Position numbers and translations under genes: made by a program
In this document: piece by piece, positions 1-6,507 of the stretch
Layout of the letters: each line of letters begins with the position of its first letter
Position numbering within the stretch: position 1 is the stretch's first letter
Assembly (NCBI GenBank): GCA_946479665.1
Contig: CAMLGO010000022.1
Span: 1 to 10,144, forward strand
Length of the DNA: 10,144 nucleotides
Direction: 5' to 3'
DNA from: an uncultured Candidatus Saccharibacteria bacterium
Lineage (GTDB): Bacteria > Patescibacteria > Saccharimonadia > Saccharimonadales > UBA6022
The notes under the pieces: generated by a model
The model's database searches: none
What the model was told of the DNA's origin: nothing
Seen by the model: the letters and a program-made list of their open reading frames with translations, nothing else

Positions 1-24
1 TTCCGGACTTTTTAGAGTGGTATA

Positions 25-489
25 ATGGATCAAGTGATTATTGAGGTTTATAGCGAAGACGAAATGAAGCAGTTCGGTGCACGACTTGGTGCGCTGCTTC
101 ATGGCGGCGAGGCGATTGAGCTTATTGGCGATGTTGGGGCTGGCAAGACAACTCTGACAAAGGGCATTGCTTCAGGAATGAAGATCGACGAGGACGTCCA
201 AAGTCCAAGCTTCACGATTAGTCGTGTCTATGAGGCCAGCGAAGGGCGTGAGCTTGCACACTATGATTTTTACCGCTTGCACGATGCGGGTATTATGGCC
301 GATGAGCTGCACGAAACGCTTCACGACCCCAGAGTGGTTACGATTATTGAGTGGGCCGATATCGTGAAGGGGGTGTTGCCCGAGGATCATCTTGGTATTC
401 GGATTACCTCACCAGGTGAAACGACACGACAAATTGAACTTACTGCCGGCGGCGTAAGTAGCCGTCTGCTTATGGAGCAGCTCGCATGA
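25..489 (+). CDS. tsaE: TsaE, P-loop ATPase of tRNA t6A37 synthesis
   Basis: TsaE is the ATPase that, with TsaB and TsaD, transfers the threonylcarbamoyl group to A37 of ANN-decoding tRNAs in the cytoplasm. The 154-residue protein is of normal family length. It shows the Walker A motif GDVGAGKT at residues 35-42, the family motif SPSFTI at 60-65, HYDFYRL at 79-85 and the IIEWAD segment at 107-112. The chosen ATG keeps the first beta strand before SEDEMKQFG, as in the family. There is no good ribosome binding site, and a TATAAT overlaps this ATG (21-26), so an internal start at 64 (Met14) cannot be fully excluded. The gene overlaps tsaB by 4 bp (ATGA), so the two are translationally coupled. 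The stop codon is TGA. The tsaD gene is not in this window. Confidence 0.95.
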   Translation: MDQVIIEVYSEDEMKQFGARLGALLHGGEAIELIGDVGAGKTTLTKGIASGMKIDEDVQSPSFTISRVYEASEGRELAHYDFYRLHDAGIMADELHETLHDPRVVTIIEWADIVKGVLPEDHLGIRITSPGETTRQIELTAGGVSSRLLMEQLA

Positions 490-872
490 TTCTTCTGCTT
501 GATACTTCTACACCTGTCTGTAAACTTGTGCTTGTCGATGGCAGTGCGCAGGTGGCGGCCGAGTGGCAGGCCGACCGTACGCTCGCAAAAGGAATACTGT
601 CATATATTCAGCAGCAACTTGAGGCTCAGGGAAAGACCTGGCAGGATGTGGACGGTATCGGCGTATTTAAGGGTCCTGGTAGCTTTACTGGACTTCGCAT
701 TGGTTTGACAGTTCTTAATACTGCCGCCGATGCGCTAAGGCTTCCTATCGTTGGAGCGACTGGTGATGACTGGCAAGCCGACGCGTTGGCGCGGCTGAAG
801 GCTGGTGAAGACGACAAGATCGTCTTGCCGGAATATGGCAGTGAGGCGCACATCACAAAGCCACGCAAGTAG
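486..872 (+). CDS. tsaB: TsaB, short form (t6A complex dimerization subunit)
   Basis: TsaB is an ASKHA-fold partner of TsaD in t6A37 synthesis. The N-terminal lobe is clear: LLLDTSTP at residues 3-10 and the signature KGPGSFTGLRIG at 62-73. The protein is only 128 residues, against roughly 220-230 for typical bacterial TsaB. The C-terminal lobe is absent, yet the end (LPEYGSEAHITKPRK) resembles the P.Y... tail found at the end of full-length proteins. I therefore read this as a compact lineage form rather than a random truncation. No remnant of the missing lobe lies in another frame downstream, because a pilin gene starts 67 nt later. It is translationally coupled to tsaE by ATGA. The stop codon TAG overlaps a possible -35 element of the next gene. 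Confidence 0.9.
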   Translation: MILLLDTSTPVCKLVLVDGSAQVAAEWQADRTLAKGILSYIQQQLEAQGKTWQDVDGIGVFKGPGSFTGLRIGLTVLNTAADALRLPIVGATGDDWQADALARLKAGEDDKIVLPEYGSEAHITKPRK

Positions 873-897
873 ACAATTATTCTTGTGCTAATATAGA
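870..897 (+). promoter_or_regulatory. Probable promoter of the pilin gene
   Basis: A TAGACA -35-like hexamer (870-875) overlaps the tsaB stop codon and lies 16 nt before TATAGA (892-897). Alternatively the -10 is the extended form TGC-TAATAT (886-894), which matches the TGC-TA pattern seen at other starts in this window. The two readings overlap and cannot be separated by eye. The leader would be about 35 nt and carries a strong AGGGAGG (928-934). Confidence 0.5.
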
Positions 898-939
898 ATC
901 AAACACAACAACGCTAATAGTAAAAATAGGGAGGCGGCT

Positions 940-1464
940 ATGAAGCAACGTGGATTTACGATCGTCGAACTTCTGGTCGTGATCGTTGTTATAGGCATCC
1001 TCGCTGCTATTACGGTCGTTGCATACAATGGCATACAGGGGCGAGCAAGAGACAGTGCTCGCATGAGTGACATTAACGCTATTCGCAAAGCCTTGGAAGT
1101 CTACAAGAGTTTCAACGGCGAGTACCCCGACGAAAATGCTGCGAGCTGGGAATATAGCTACACCGATCCACAGAACTTCATGTCCGCGCTCAAACCTTAC
1201 ATTGGCAAGACGCCAGTTGATCCGGCGAACGGTGCTAACAACTTTTATTACTACTATCGCTATGTTGCGGGAACGAGTAGCTGGGGTGTGACGTGCCCGG
1301 CGGCCCGCGGTGATTATTATGTACTTGGTGTCTTCGGGCTTAATAGTACAAACGGGGCAACTATTTCACCGGGCTGGAATTGTGAAAATGGCGCGACTGT
1401 TCCGACAAACTCATCGTGGATTCCGACTGGACCGCGTGCTGTCTGGGGCTCATTCACTAACTAA
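940..1464 (+). CDS. Type IV prepilin-like protein, orphan
   Basis: This 174-residue protein has a class III signal. The leader MKQRG would be cut by the prepilin peptidase PilD between G5 and F6. It is followed by FTIVELLVVIVVIGILAAIT with the conserved Glu at mature position +5 (residue 10), then a hydrophobic helix to about residue 30. The exposed globular part holds aromatic runs (NFYYYYRYV) and two cysteines near the C-terminus (in VTCPA and WNCEN) that could form a D-loop disulfide. The ribosome binding site AGGGAGG (928-934) lies 5 nt before the ATG. No pilus assembly ATPase, platform protein or peptidase gene is next to it, so it must use machinery encoded elsewhere. It could be a major pilin or a minor pseudopilin. 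A second pilin (8695-9201) has a similar layout and similar C-terminal ending. Confidence 0.93.
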   Translation: MKQRGFTIVELLVVIVVIGILAAITVVAYNGIQGRARDSARMSDINAIRKALEVYKSFNGEYPDENAASWEYSYTDPQNFMSALKPYIGKTPVDPANGANNFYYYYRYVAGTSSWGVTCPAARGDYYVLGVFGLNSTNGATISPGWNCENGATVPTNSSWIPTGPRAVWGSFTN

Positions 1465-1476
1465 TTCTTTTCGTGC

Positions 1477-1506
1477 TTGCCGATATGCTGTAAAGAGCGC
1501 TACAAT
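1477..1506 (+). promoter_or_regulatory. Probable promoter of the RNase Y gene
   Basis: TTGCCG (1477-1482) and TACAAT (1501-1506) are separated by 18 nt and lie just after the pilin stop. The -10 is preceded by CGC, giving CGC-TACAAT, close to the TGC-TA..AT form used elsewhere here. A start about 7 nt downstream would give a leader of about 115 nt before the RNase Y ATG at 1630. I see no clear riboswitch or terminator fold in that leader. Confidence 0.6.
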
Positions 1507-1629
1507 AAGAATAGCTTTTATATTAAGGCTCTGATTATATTTTTGATAAACACACGCTCACCGTTAACTTTTGCTACTGAGACATATTCTTGTTAATTGA
1601 CTGCCGGTGATGCGAAGAAAGGAACAGAC

Positions 1630-3120
1630 ATGATAGAGGGGATAATTGCCGCAATTCTTGGGGTTATTTTTGGCGCCGGAGGCACAGTAGTTTACCAAAA
1701 GCGCCAAGCTGCTGCAGGTAAGAACCGCGCCGAAAAAGAAATAGCACAGGCCAAGTCTAAGGCTAGTGACATTGTATTAAGGGCGAAAGACGAGGCGGTC
1801 CAGCTTGAAAACGAGCGACGTCAAGAGTGGAAGAAAACAGAAAATCGCTTGGCTGACCGAGAAGTGACACTCGATCGTAAGCTTGACGAGCTCGACAAGC
1901 GTACTGAGAAGCTGCGCAGCCAAGAGGATGAGGTTGAAGAACTGAAGGTGGAGATTCGCGATATCCGCACGAAGCAGCAGGAGAAACTAGAAAAGATTGC
2001 CGGGCTTAAAAAAGCCGATGCCGCCGACAAGTTGCTTCAGATGACCGAGCGTGATATTAAACACGATCTCGTCGGACTTGTGAATAAACTGCAGCATGAC
2101 GCTCAGGAAGATGCTGAGGAACGCGCACAGACGATTCTTGTAACAGCCATGGAACGCATGAGCTCTGAAGTGACGGCCGAGCGAACAGTGACGGCAATCA
2201 AACTAACCGACGATGAGATGAAAGGTCGTATCATCGGCAAGGAAGGTCGTAATATCCAGGCGCTGCAGCGCGCAACTGGTGTTGATATTTTGGTTGATGA
2301 CACGCCGGGCATGGTGGTGCTTAGCAGCTTCGATCCGATCCGCCGCCAGGTGGCTCGTCTGACACTTGAAATGCTTATGAAAGATGGGCGCATTCACCCG
2401 GGTCGCATCGAAGAAGTAGTAGCCAAGGCTGAAAAGCAAATTGAAAAAGATATTGTTCGTGCTGGAGAAGACACGGCTCGAGAAGTCGGTGTTGTGGGTA
2501 TTCCAAAAGAAATGCTACGTCTTCTTGGTGAGCTTAAGTATCGCACGTCATATGGCCAAAACGTACTTCTGCATAGCACGGAGATGGCGCATATGGCCGG
2601 TCTTATTGCCGAAGAAATCGGTGCAAATGTGCGCGTGACGAAGATTGCAACGCTCTTGCACGATGTTGGCAAGGCGGTGACGCACAAGGTGGAAGGCAAA
2701 CATCACCATATTGGTGCTGAGCTCGCTCGTAAGTACGGTATGAGTGAAGATATTGCTCACGCGATTGAAGCGCATCATGATGACGTGGAGGCTACGACGC
2801 CAGAGGCACTCGTCGTTCGTGTGGTTGACGCCGTATCGGCTGCGCGTCCAGGTGCTCGCAACATTAGTGCCGAGAACTTCTCGGAGCGTATGCGGGATCT
2901 TGAGAATGTTGCCCTGAGCTTCGATGGTATTGATAAGGCGTATGCCATCTCAGCTGGTCGTGAAATCCGTGTGATTGTCAGTCCGAAGGCGATCGATGAC
3001 CTCAATGCTATTAAATTAGCACGAGATATCGCTACAAAGATTGAGAGTACGATGCAGTATCCGGGCACCATTAAAGTCAATGTGATTCGCGAAACACGTG
3101 CGATAGAATTCGCCAAGTAA
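1630..3120 (+). CDS. rny: Ribonuclease Y
   Basis: RNase Y is a membrane-tethered endoribonuclease that starts mRNA decay and replaces RNase E in many bacteria. The 496-residue protein has the full family order. An N-terminal membrane helix spans about residues 3-22, and a long charged coiled coil spans about 25-150. The KH domain carries GRIIGKEGRN with its GxxG loop at 203-206. The HD domain has His315 (LLHSTE), the HD pair His344-Asp345 (LLHDVGK), His358-360, His382-383 and Asp400 (VVDAVS). I chose the ATG at 1630 because AGAAAGGA (1616-1623) sits 6 nt upstream and the membrane helix follows at once. A TTG at 1597 would add 11 polar residues before the helix. The length is close to the usual about 520 residues. 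The next gene starts 7 nt after the stop and is probably cotranscribed. Confidence 0.97.
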   Translation: MIEGIIAAILGVIFGAGGTVVYQKRQAAAGKNRAEKEIAQAKSKASDIVLRAKDEAVQLENERRQEWKKTENRLADREVTLDRKLDELDKRTEKLRSQEDEVEELKVEIRDIRTKQQEKLEKIAGLKKADAADKLLQMTERDIKHDLVGLVNKLQHDAQEDAEERAQTILVTAMERMSSEVTAERTVTAIKLTDDEMKGRIIGKEGRNIQALQRATGVDILVDDTPGMVVLSSFDPIRRQVARLTLEMLMKDGRIHPGRIEEVVAKAEKQIEKDIVRAGEDTAREVGVVGIPKEMLRLLGELKYRTSYGQNVLLHSTEMAHMAGLIAEEIGANVRVTKIATLLHDVGKAVTHKVEGKHHHIGAELARKYGMSEDIAHAIEAHHDDVEATTPEALVVRVVDAVSAARPGARNISAENFSERMRDLENVALSFDGIDKAYAISAGREIRVIVSPKAIDDLNAIKLARDIATKIESTMQYPGTIKVNVIRETRAIEFAK

Positions 3121-3127
3121 AAGTGTG

Positions 3128-3607
3128 ATGCACGTATATACTCCTGATCAAAAAGCTACATGGCTCGATAGCTTTGATAAACGAGTCGCGAGTGCAAGTA
3201 TCATTCTTGAGGATGCAGCCGGTAGGGTATTGATCGTCAAAGCTCATTATAAAGAGTATTGGACGTTCCCTGGCGGTATGCTTGATATTGGGGAGTCACC
3301 AAAACAAGCAGCTATCCGTGAAGTTTTTGAAGAGGTCGGAATCGTACTCGACGAGTCGGCAGTAACATTTGGATGGGTCGCCTCGCGCACGAGTCGCCAG
3401 TTGATGACGTATCAGTTTGTATTTAAGGCCGCACTATCCGAGGACGACAAATCGAAAGTCGTCCTTCAGCGTAATGAGATCGCTGAAAGTCGGCTGGTCA
3501 GTCGTGATGATGTTCGAGCCGATAACCTACGCTATGGCAAGGTAATTAAGAACTGGGCCGACGGTGTCAGTGGTTATACTGAACAAACATTCGGCGACAT
3601 TAAGTAG
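3128..3607 (+). CDS. Nudix hydrolase
   Basis: Nudix enzymes cleave nucleoside diphosphates linked to another moiety, such as damaged dNTPs, sugar nucleotides or dinucleotide polyphosphates. The 159-residue protein contains a complete Nudix box, GX5EX7REXXEEXG. It spans Gly50 to Gly71, with Glu56, Arg64-Glu65 and Glu68-Glu69 as the magnesium-binding and catalytic set. A beta strand (SASIILEDAAGRVLIVK) and WTFPGG precede it as expected. The substrate cannot be read from the sequence. Start choice: ATG at 3128, with GTG at 3125 adding one residue. Neither has a clear ribosome binding site, and the gene lies 7 nt behind rny, so translation is probably coupled. It converges on the next gene with a 6-nt gap and no visible terminator. 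Confidence 0.92.
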   Translation: MHVYTPDQKATWLDSFDKRVASASIILEDAAGRVLIVKAHYKEYWTFPGGMLDIGESPKQAAIREVFEEVGIVLDESAVTFGWVASRTSRQLMTYQFVFKAALSEDDKSKVVLQRNEIAESRLVSRDDVRADNLRYGKVIKNWADGVSGYTEQTFGDIK

Positions 3608-3613
3608 AACTAT

Positions 3614-4267
3614 TTATTGCAAGATATTAATTGCCCTGGCGGCAACAAGCACGATAGTAATGACCGAAGCGAGTGCTTGAATCATCATGAGGGCTTTAGC
3701 GCGGCGCGATACAGGTATAGTGTCGGCTGAAGCGAAGTTGGTGACATTAGTTGCCGAAAGATAGAGATAATCGACAAAACCTGGCAGCCACCTCTTTGTA
3801 AAGACGAGTGGATGAAGCATCTGCGGAAAGATAAAATCTTCGCGCGATGTTGTGTTGGTGGCGCGCTTTTCTGGTCCGCCGCCATCCATTTCCCAGTACC
3901 AAAGCGCGAACATCATGATATTGGTGACATAGATGACAAGGCCGTTGATAAGCAGGTCATGACCATCCACTGCTTTGTCGCCAAAAAACAGCGCGCTGAG
4001 TAGCAGGGCGAGTGAAACGATATTGATAAGTGTGATGAAGCCGATCAGCCCAATGCCGAGCGCTCGGCGTGTTTTACTCACTTGTCCGTAGCCAGCCGGG
4101 GTAATAAAGGTCAGAATGATGATCAAAAAGAGCTCAAGGCCGATAATGGCAAACTTATTAAATGGCAGAAGGGCTGAATTGGTGAAGAACTGCAGGCAGA
4201 CGACGGACAACAGGGCGAGTTGCGCGTGCCAAATAGGGTCATGGTTGCGCTCAAAAAGTTTATGCAT
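3614..4267 (-). CDS. Multi-pass membrane protein with degenerate channel-like pore
   Basis: The 217-residue protein has about five to six hydrophobic segments. The C-terminal third resembles the pore region of two-TM potassium channel domains. A first helix (FVDYLYLSATNV) is followed by a filter-like stretch, DTIPVSRRAK and a last helix (MIQALASVITIVLVAARAI). In spacing it matches YFS..T.TT.GYGD..P, but positions 179-182 read ASAD instead of GYGD. I recognise the WYWEMDGGGP...DFIFPQM...DYLYLS arrangement as a widespread uncharacterised membrane family, without a secure name. Start choice: ATG at 4267, because an extended -10 box (TGC-TACACT) lies 9 nt upstream. A GTG at 4342 would add 25 residues but lies upstream of that box. 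No ribosome binding site is visible, which fits a leaderless mRNA. Potassium selectivity is not supported. Confidence 0.8.
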   Translation of the reverse strand: MHKLFERNHDPIWHAQLALLSVVCLQFFTNSALLPFNKFAIIGLELFLIIILTFITPAGYGQVSKTRRALGIGLIGFITLINIVSLALLLSALFFGDKAVDGHDLLINGLVIYVTNIMMFALWYWEMDGGGPEKRATNTTSREDFIFPQMLHPLVFTKRWLPGFVDYLYLSATNVTNFASADTIPVSRRAKALMMIQALASVITIVLVAARAINILQ

Positions 4268-4276
4268 AGTAGAGTC

Positions 4277-4285
4277 AGTGTAGCA
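4277..4285 (-). promoter_or_regulatory. Extended -10 element, nearly leaderless start
   Basis: Read on the minus strand, TGC-TACACT ends 9 nt before the ATG at 4267, so transcription would begin about 2-3 nt before the start codon. At a 17-nt spacing the -35 region (4300-4305) reads TAGCCG, a 3 of 6 match to TTGACA. The TGC extension would compensate for the weak -35. Confidence 0.5.
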
Positions 4286-4343
4286 AATAAACAACGTATC
4301 GGCTAGCTGGCGGCAGAAGCTGCGGTATGTGAATTTTATCACA

Positions 4344-4370
4344 TTGCTCAGTCTCTAATATTCGTATACT
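4344..4370 (+). promoter_or_regulatory. Probable promoter of the acidic small protein
   Basis: TATACT (4365-4370) is a 5 of 6 match to the -10 consensus. TTGCTC (4344-4349) is a -35-like hexamer but only 15 nt away. The promoter faces away from the minus-strand promoter at 4277-4285, giving a compact divergent regulatory region of about 60 nt. The leader would be about 27 nt. Confidence 0.5.
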
Positions 4371-4391
4371 AAAGTTGCAATAAGCTGGCAG

Positions 4392-4400
4392 AAGGAGGTG
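4392..4400 (+). promoter_or_regulatory. Very strong Shine-Dalgarno sequence
   Basis: AAGGAGGTG is nearly the full anti-Shine-Dalgarno complement. Its AGGAGG core (4393-4398) ends 5 nt before the ATG at 4404, so it selects that ATG over the in-frame GTG at 4398, which lies inside the site. It predicts heavy translation of a very small protein. Confidence 0.85.
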
Positions 4401-4403
4401 AAT

Positions 4404-4637
4404 ATGATACGACAATACGATAAAACCCAACTTCCCGATTATGATGATGAGATTGATGACGATCCGGATCTCGGCGATCCTTTTATGGACGACGAGCCGG
4501 AGGAGCCTGACATGGACTGGAATTCGCCGTATCGCGGTATTGAGGAAGCGCGCCGACACCTCGAAGAGCATGGTGATGACGAGGAATATGATAAGGAAGA
4601 CGATGACGACAAGCAGAAGAACGCTCACGGTAAATGA
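4404..4637 (+). CDS. Highly acidic small protein of unknown function
   Basis: I do not recognise this 77-residue protein. It has 20 Asp and 11 Glu, about 40 percent acidic residues, in runs such as DYDDEIDDDPD (12-22), MDDEPEEPD (28-36) and KEDDDDK (64-70). There is no signal peptide or membrane helix. The only potentially structured part is the middle, NSPYRGIEEARRHLEEHG (40-57), which looks like one amphipathic helix. Coding status is supported by its own promoter-like sequence and an unusually strong ribosome binding site. It ends in TGA and converges on the protease gene with a 17-nt gap. By composition it could be a disordered nucleic-acid mimic, a chaperone-like or calcium-binding peptide, or a partner of a basic protein. 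None of these can be chosen from sequence alone. Confidence 0.78.
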   Translation: MIRQYDKTQLPDYDDEIDDDPDLGDPFMDDEPEEPDMDWNSPYRGIEEARRHLEEHGDDEEYDKEDDDDKQKNAHGK

Positions 4638-4654
4638 GTCTACTTAGTAGGAAT

Positions 4655-6334
4655 TTATTTTGAGAACAGCAAGTACGGCGTTGATGAAGTGACAGTGCCT
4701 TGAACAGTGCGCACTGACCATACGTCTGACTGCAGCAAATCACCCGTCCAGGACCAGCCGGTCGAGCCGGTGGTATCGGCTTTTGTATAGGGTAGGTAGC
4801 GGTCATAGCCAGTTGTTTCGTCGTGGAACCAGGCGGTGCAATAGGTATCTGAGGCAACTTGGCAACCGCTGGCCACGATGGAGCTGCCCGAGAAACTATG
4901 TTCTGAAACTTCATTACCAGTTTGGCGTAACACGGGAGTCGACGATGAAGCGTTGAGAGAGTTGGCGATAGTAATGGCAGAGTTACTGTTAATAAGTCCA
5001 TGGCCATACAGTGGCGTATAGGCCTTGCCTGTCATCGCACTTACTTTTTGGGCCGAGCCGTCGATAAGCGCCGTGAGATCATCGACTGAAGTGCTTAGCC
5101 GGACAGATTTAATCAGGGCAGCAAGGCTGGTGACAAAAGGCGTAGCAAAAGAAGTGCCATACAGACTGCCCGCATAGCTTGTCGTTTGGTTGCTTGGTTG
5201 CCACATTGGTGACACGATATTTCCGGCACCAGGCGCGACGACATCGAGACCGGGGCCGTAGCTGCTGAAACTAGCATGTCCGTTGGCACTGTCGGTGGCG
5301 CCAACGGCAATAACATGATTATTTAGGGCCGGGTAACTCATAGCGCCTGGCGTGTTTGGATCGCAGCCGAGTTCCTGGCCGGTTCCACAGTTGCCCGCAG
5401 CCGCGATTACCACGACATTATGATCATAGGCGTAGTCGATGGCGGTCTGCATGGCCGGGTCAAGCTGACTACCACCTAAGCTCATGTTTATAACTTGAGC
5501 GCCGTTGTCGACGGCGTAGTAGAGTGCGGCAATGACATCACTGGTATAGCCAGCACCATCGTCATTAAGAGCTTGCAGTGGCATAAGGCGCGTTCCCCAG
5601 TTGAATGAAGCAATGCCGAGCCCATTGTTGCTTGCTGCACCGGCAAGCCCGGCCGTCTCGGTACCATGTGATACGGCTGCGCCATTTACGTTAAGCTGCC
5701 CGGCTTGTGGGTTATTGCTAGACATCACGAAATTCCAACCACTATTATCGTCAATGTAGCCATTGTTGTCATCGTCGCAGTTATTATTGGCTTTGTTTTG
5801 GGCTCCGCCTGTCCAGCAGCGGTCGCCTGCTTTTGTCGTTCCGGTTTCACCTGGGTTTTGATACCACTGTGACTTAAGGTCTTCATGATTGAGCGCAAAG
5901 CCGCTATCGATAACTGCAACCACAACTGAAGAGCCAGTGGTTTGGTTCCAGGCGGATGGTGTCCGGGTGGACTGTAGCGCCCAGCTGGATTGGGCATATG
6001 GATCATTTGGCAGCAGGAGGGCATAGTACGGGTATTCTTTTGCCACGCTCGCCCGAATAGCTGCTTGCTTTGGGGTGGCTGATTGATTAACGGGAAGAGG
6101 TGGGATTACTTTTGGCATGGCCGGAGCGGGCGTACGTGCTGACGCTTGAGGGGTGGTCACTGTGCCGCCAACTGATTGCGTATGGTCGATCGGATCAGTC
6201 TCAACCAAGCTGGTATCCGTAGAGCCAATCTCAAGCGGTCGCAGTGAATGGATGCGATATAGAATGGCGCCAATAATCATAACAGCTAAGAGGCAGCTGA
6301 CGATGAGTAATATGCGTGTTTGTTTTGCGTTCAT
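4655..6334 (-). CDS. Membrane-anchored or secreted S8 family (subtilisin-like) serine protease
   Basis: The 559-residue protein begins with a hydrophobic segment (residues 8-26) that acts as a signal or anchor, then a Pro/Thr-rich linker (about 30-85). The catalytic domain starts near NDPYAQSSWALQ (110-121). The catalytic set is complete: Asp143 in VVAVIDSGF, His223 in SHGTETAGLAGA, oxyanion Asn315 in AAAGNCG and the nucleophile Ser395 in GTSFATPF. A CDDDNNGYIDD loop (186-196) resembles the calcium-binding insert of many bacterial subtilases. After about residue 460 there is an extra domain of about 100 residues with Cys491 and Cys498 and many aromatic and Thr residues. I do not recognise it; it may be a beta-rich binding or processing domain. 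The enzyme should work outside the cell, plausibly on host-surface or environmental proteins. The start follows a TATAAT at short distance without a ribosome binding site. Confidence 0.95.
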   Translation of the reverse strand: MNAKQTRILLIVSCLLAVMIIGAILYRIHSLRPLEIGSTDTSLVETDPIDHTQSVGGTVTTPQASARTPAPAMPKVIPPLPVNQSATPKQAAIRASVAKEYPYYALLLPNDPYAQSSWALQSTRTPSAWNQTTGSSVVVAVIDSGFALNHEDLKSQWYQNPGETGTTKAGDRCWTGGAQNKANNNCDDDNNGYIDDNSGWNFVMSSNNPQAGQLNVNGAAVSHGTETAGLAGAASNNGLGIASFNWGTRLMPLQALNDDGAGYTSDVIAALYYAVDNGAQVINMSLGGSQLDPAMQTAIDYAYDHNVVVIAAAGNCGTGQELGCDPNTPGAMSYPALNNHVIAVGATDSANGHASFSSYGPGLDVVAPGAGNIVSPMWQPSNQTTSYAGSLYGTSFATPFVTSLAALIKSVRLSTSVDDLTALIDGSAQKVSAMTGKAYTPLYGHGLINSNSAITIANSLNASSSTPVLRQTGNEVSEHSFSGSSIVASGCQVASDTYCTAWFHDETTGYDRYLPYTKADTTGSTGWSWTGDLLQSDVWSVRTVQGTVTSSTPYLLFSK

Positions 6335-6351
6335 AAATAAGCAGTAGCTTT

Positions 6352-6360
6352 ATTATAGCA
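6352..6360 (-). promoter_or_regulatory. Extended -10 promoter of the protease gene
   Basis: On the minus strand TGC-TATAAT is a perfect extended -10. It ends 17 nt before the ATG at 6334, so the leader is only about 10 nt and has no Shine-Dalgarno. I find no good -35 hexamer at 16-18 nt, as expected for an extended -10 promoter. Confidence 0.65.
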
Positions 6361-6412
6361 CCAGTAAATAAGAGAAGAGTGTGCGAATATATTCTTTCGA
6401 GTGGCAACGTTT

Positions 6413-6428
6413 TTTGAGGTGCCTCAAA
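6413..6428. promoter_or_regulatory. 16-bp palindrome, possible operator
   Basis: TTTGAGG-TG-CCTCAAA is a perfect 7-bp inverted repeat with a 2-bp centre. It lies between the divergent protease and SDR promoters, and its right end touches the expected -35 region of the TATAAT at 6451. Size and position fit the binding site of a dimeric regulator. It is not followed by a T run on either strand, so a terminator is unlikely. Confidence 0.45.
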
Positions 6429-6450
6429 TACGCGATATCAATGAGGAGCG

Positions 6451-6456
6451 TATAAT
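6451..6456 (+). promoter_or_regulatory. -10 element of the SDR-chaB operon
   Basis: TATAAT is a perfect -10. The hexamer 17 nt upstream (6428-6433, ATACGC) does not resemble a -35, and there is no TGN extension. The promoter may therefore depend on a regulator bound at the neighbouring palindrome or use an alternative factor. The leader would be about 45 nt. Confidence 0.5.
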
Positions 6457-6507
6457 AGAAGGTAGAGCGATTCTCTCGGATGCGCTTTGATAATTCAGGA
6501 GGTGTAT

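Noticed and set aside
18..26. TGG-TATAAT, a perfect extended -10, at the start of tsaE.
   Set aside because: It overlaps the ATG, so a transcript from it would begin inside the gene. The family needs the residues before Met14. It is more likely coincidental, or serves only an internal start.
872..939. TsaB cut by a frameshift with the rest in another frame.
   Set aside because: Only 67 nt separate the stop from the pilin gene, no TsaB-like C-lobe is seen in any frame, and the protein already ends in a tail typical of the family.
1597..1629. TTG start for RNase Y adding 11 residues.
   Set aside because: No ribosome binding site precedes it. The ATG at 1630 has AGAAAGGA upstream and places the membrane helix at the N-terminus as in the family.
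4469..4617. Acidic gene seen as low-complexity noncoding repeat (gat/gac/gag rich).
   Set aside because: The promoter-like sequence, the strong ribosome binding site with correct spacing, and a non-repetitive middle section support a real gene. The DDDDK near the end is just composition.
4639..4660. CTAC-TTA-GTAG followed by a T-rich stretch as a terminator between the acidic gene and the protease gene.
   Set aside because: The stem is only 4 bp with two G-C pairs per arm, too weak to support.
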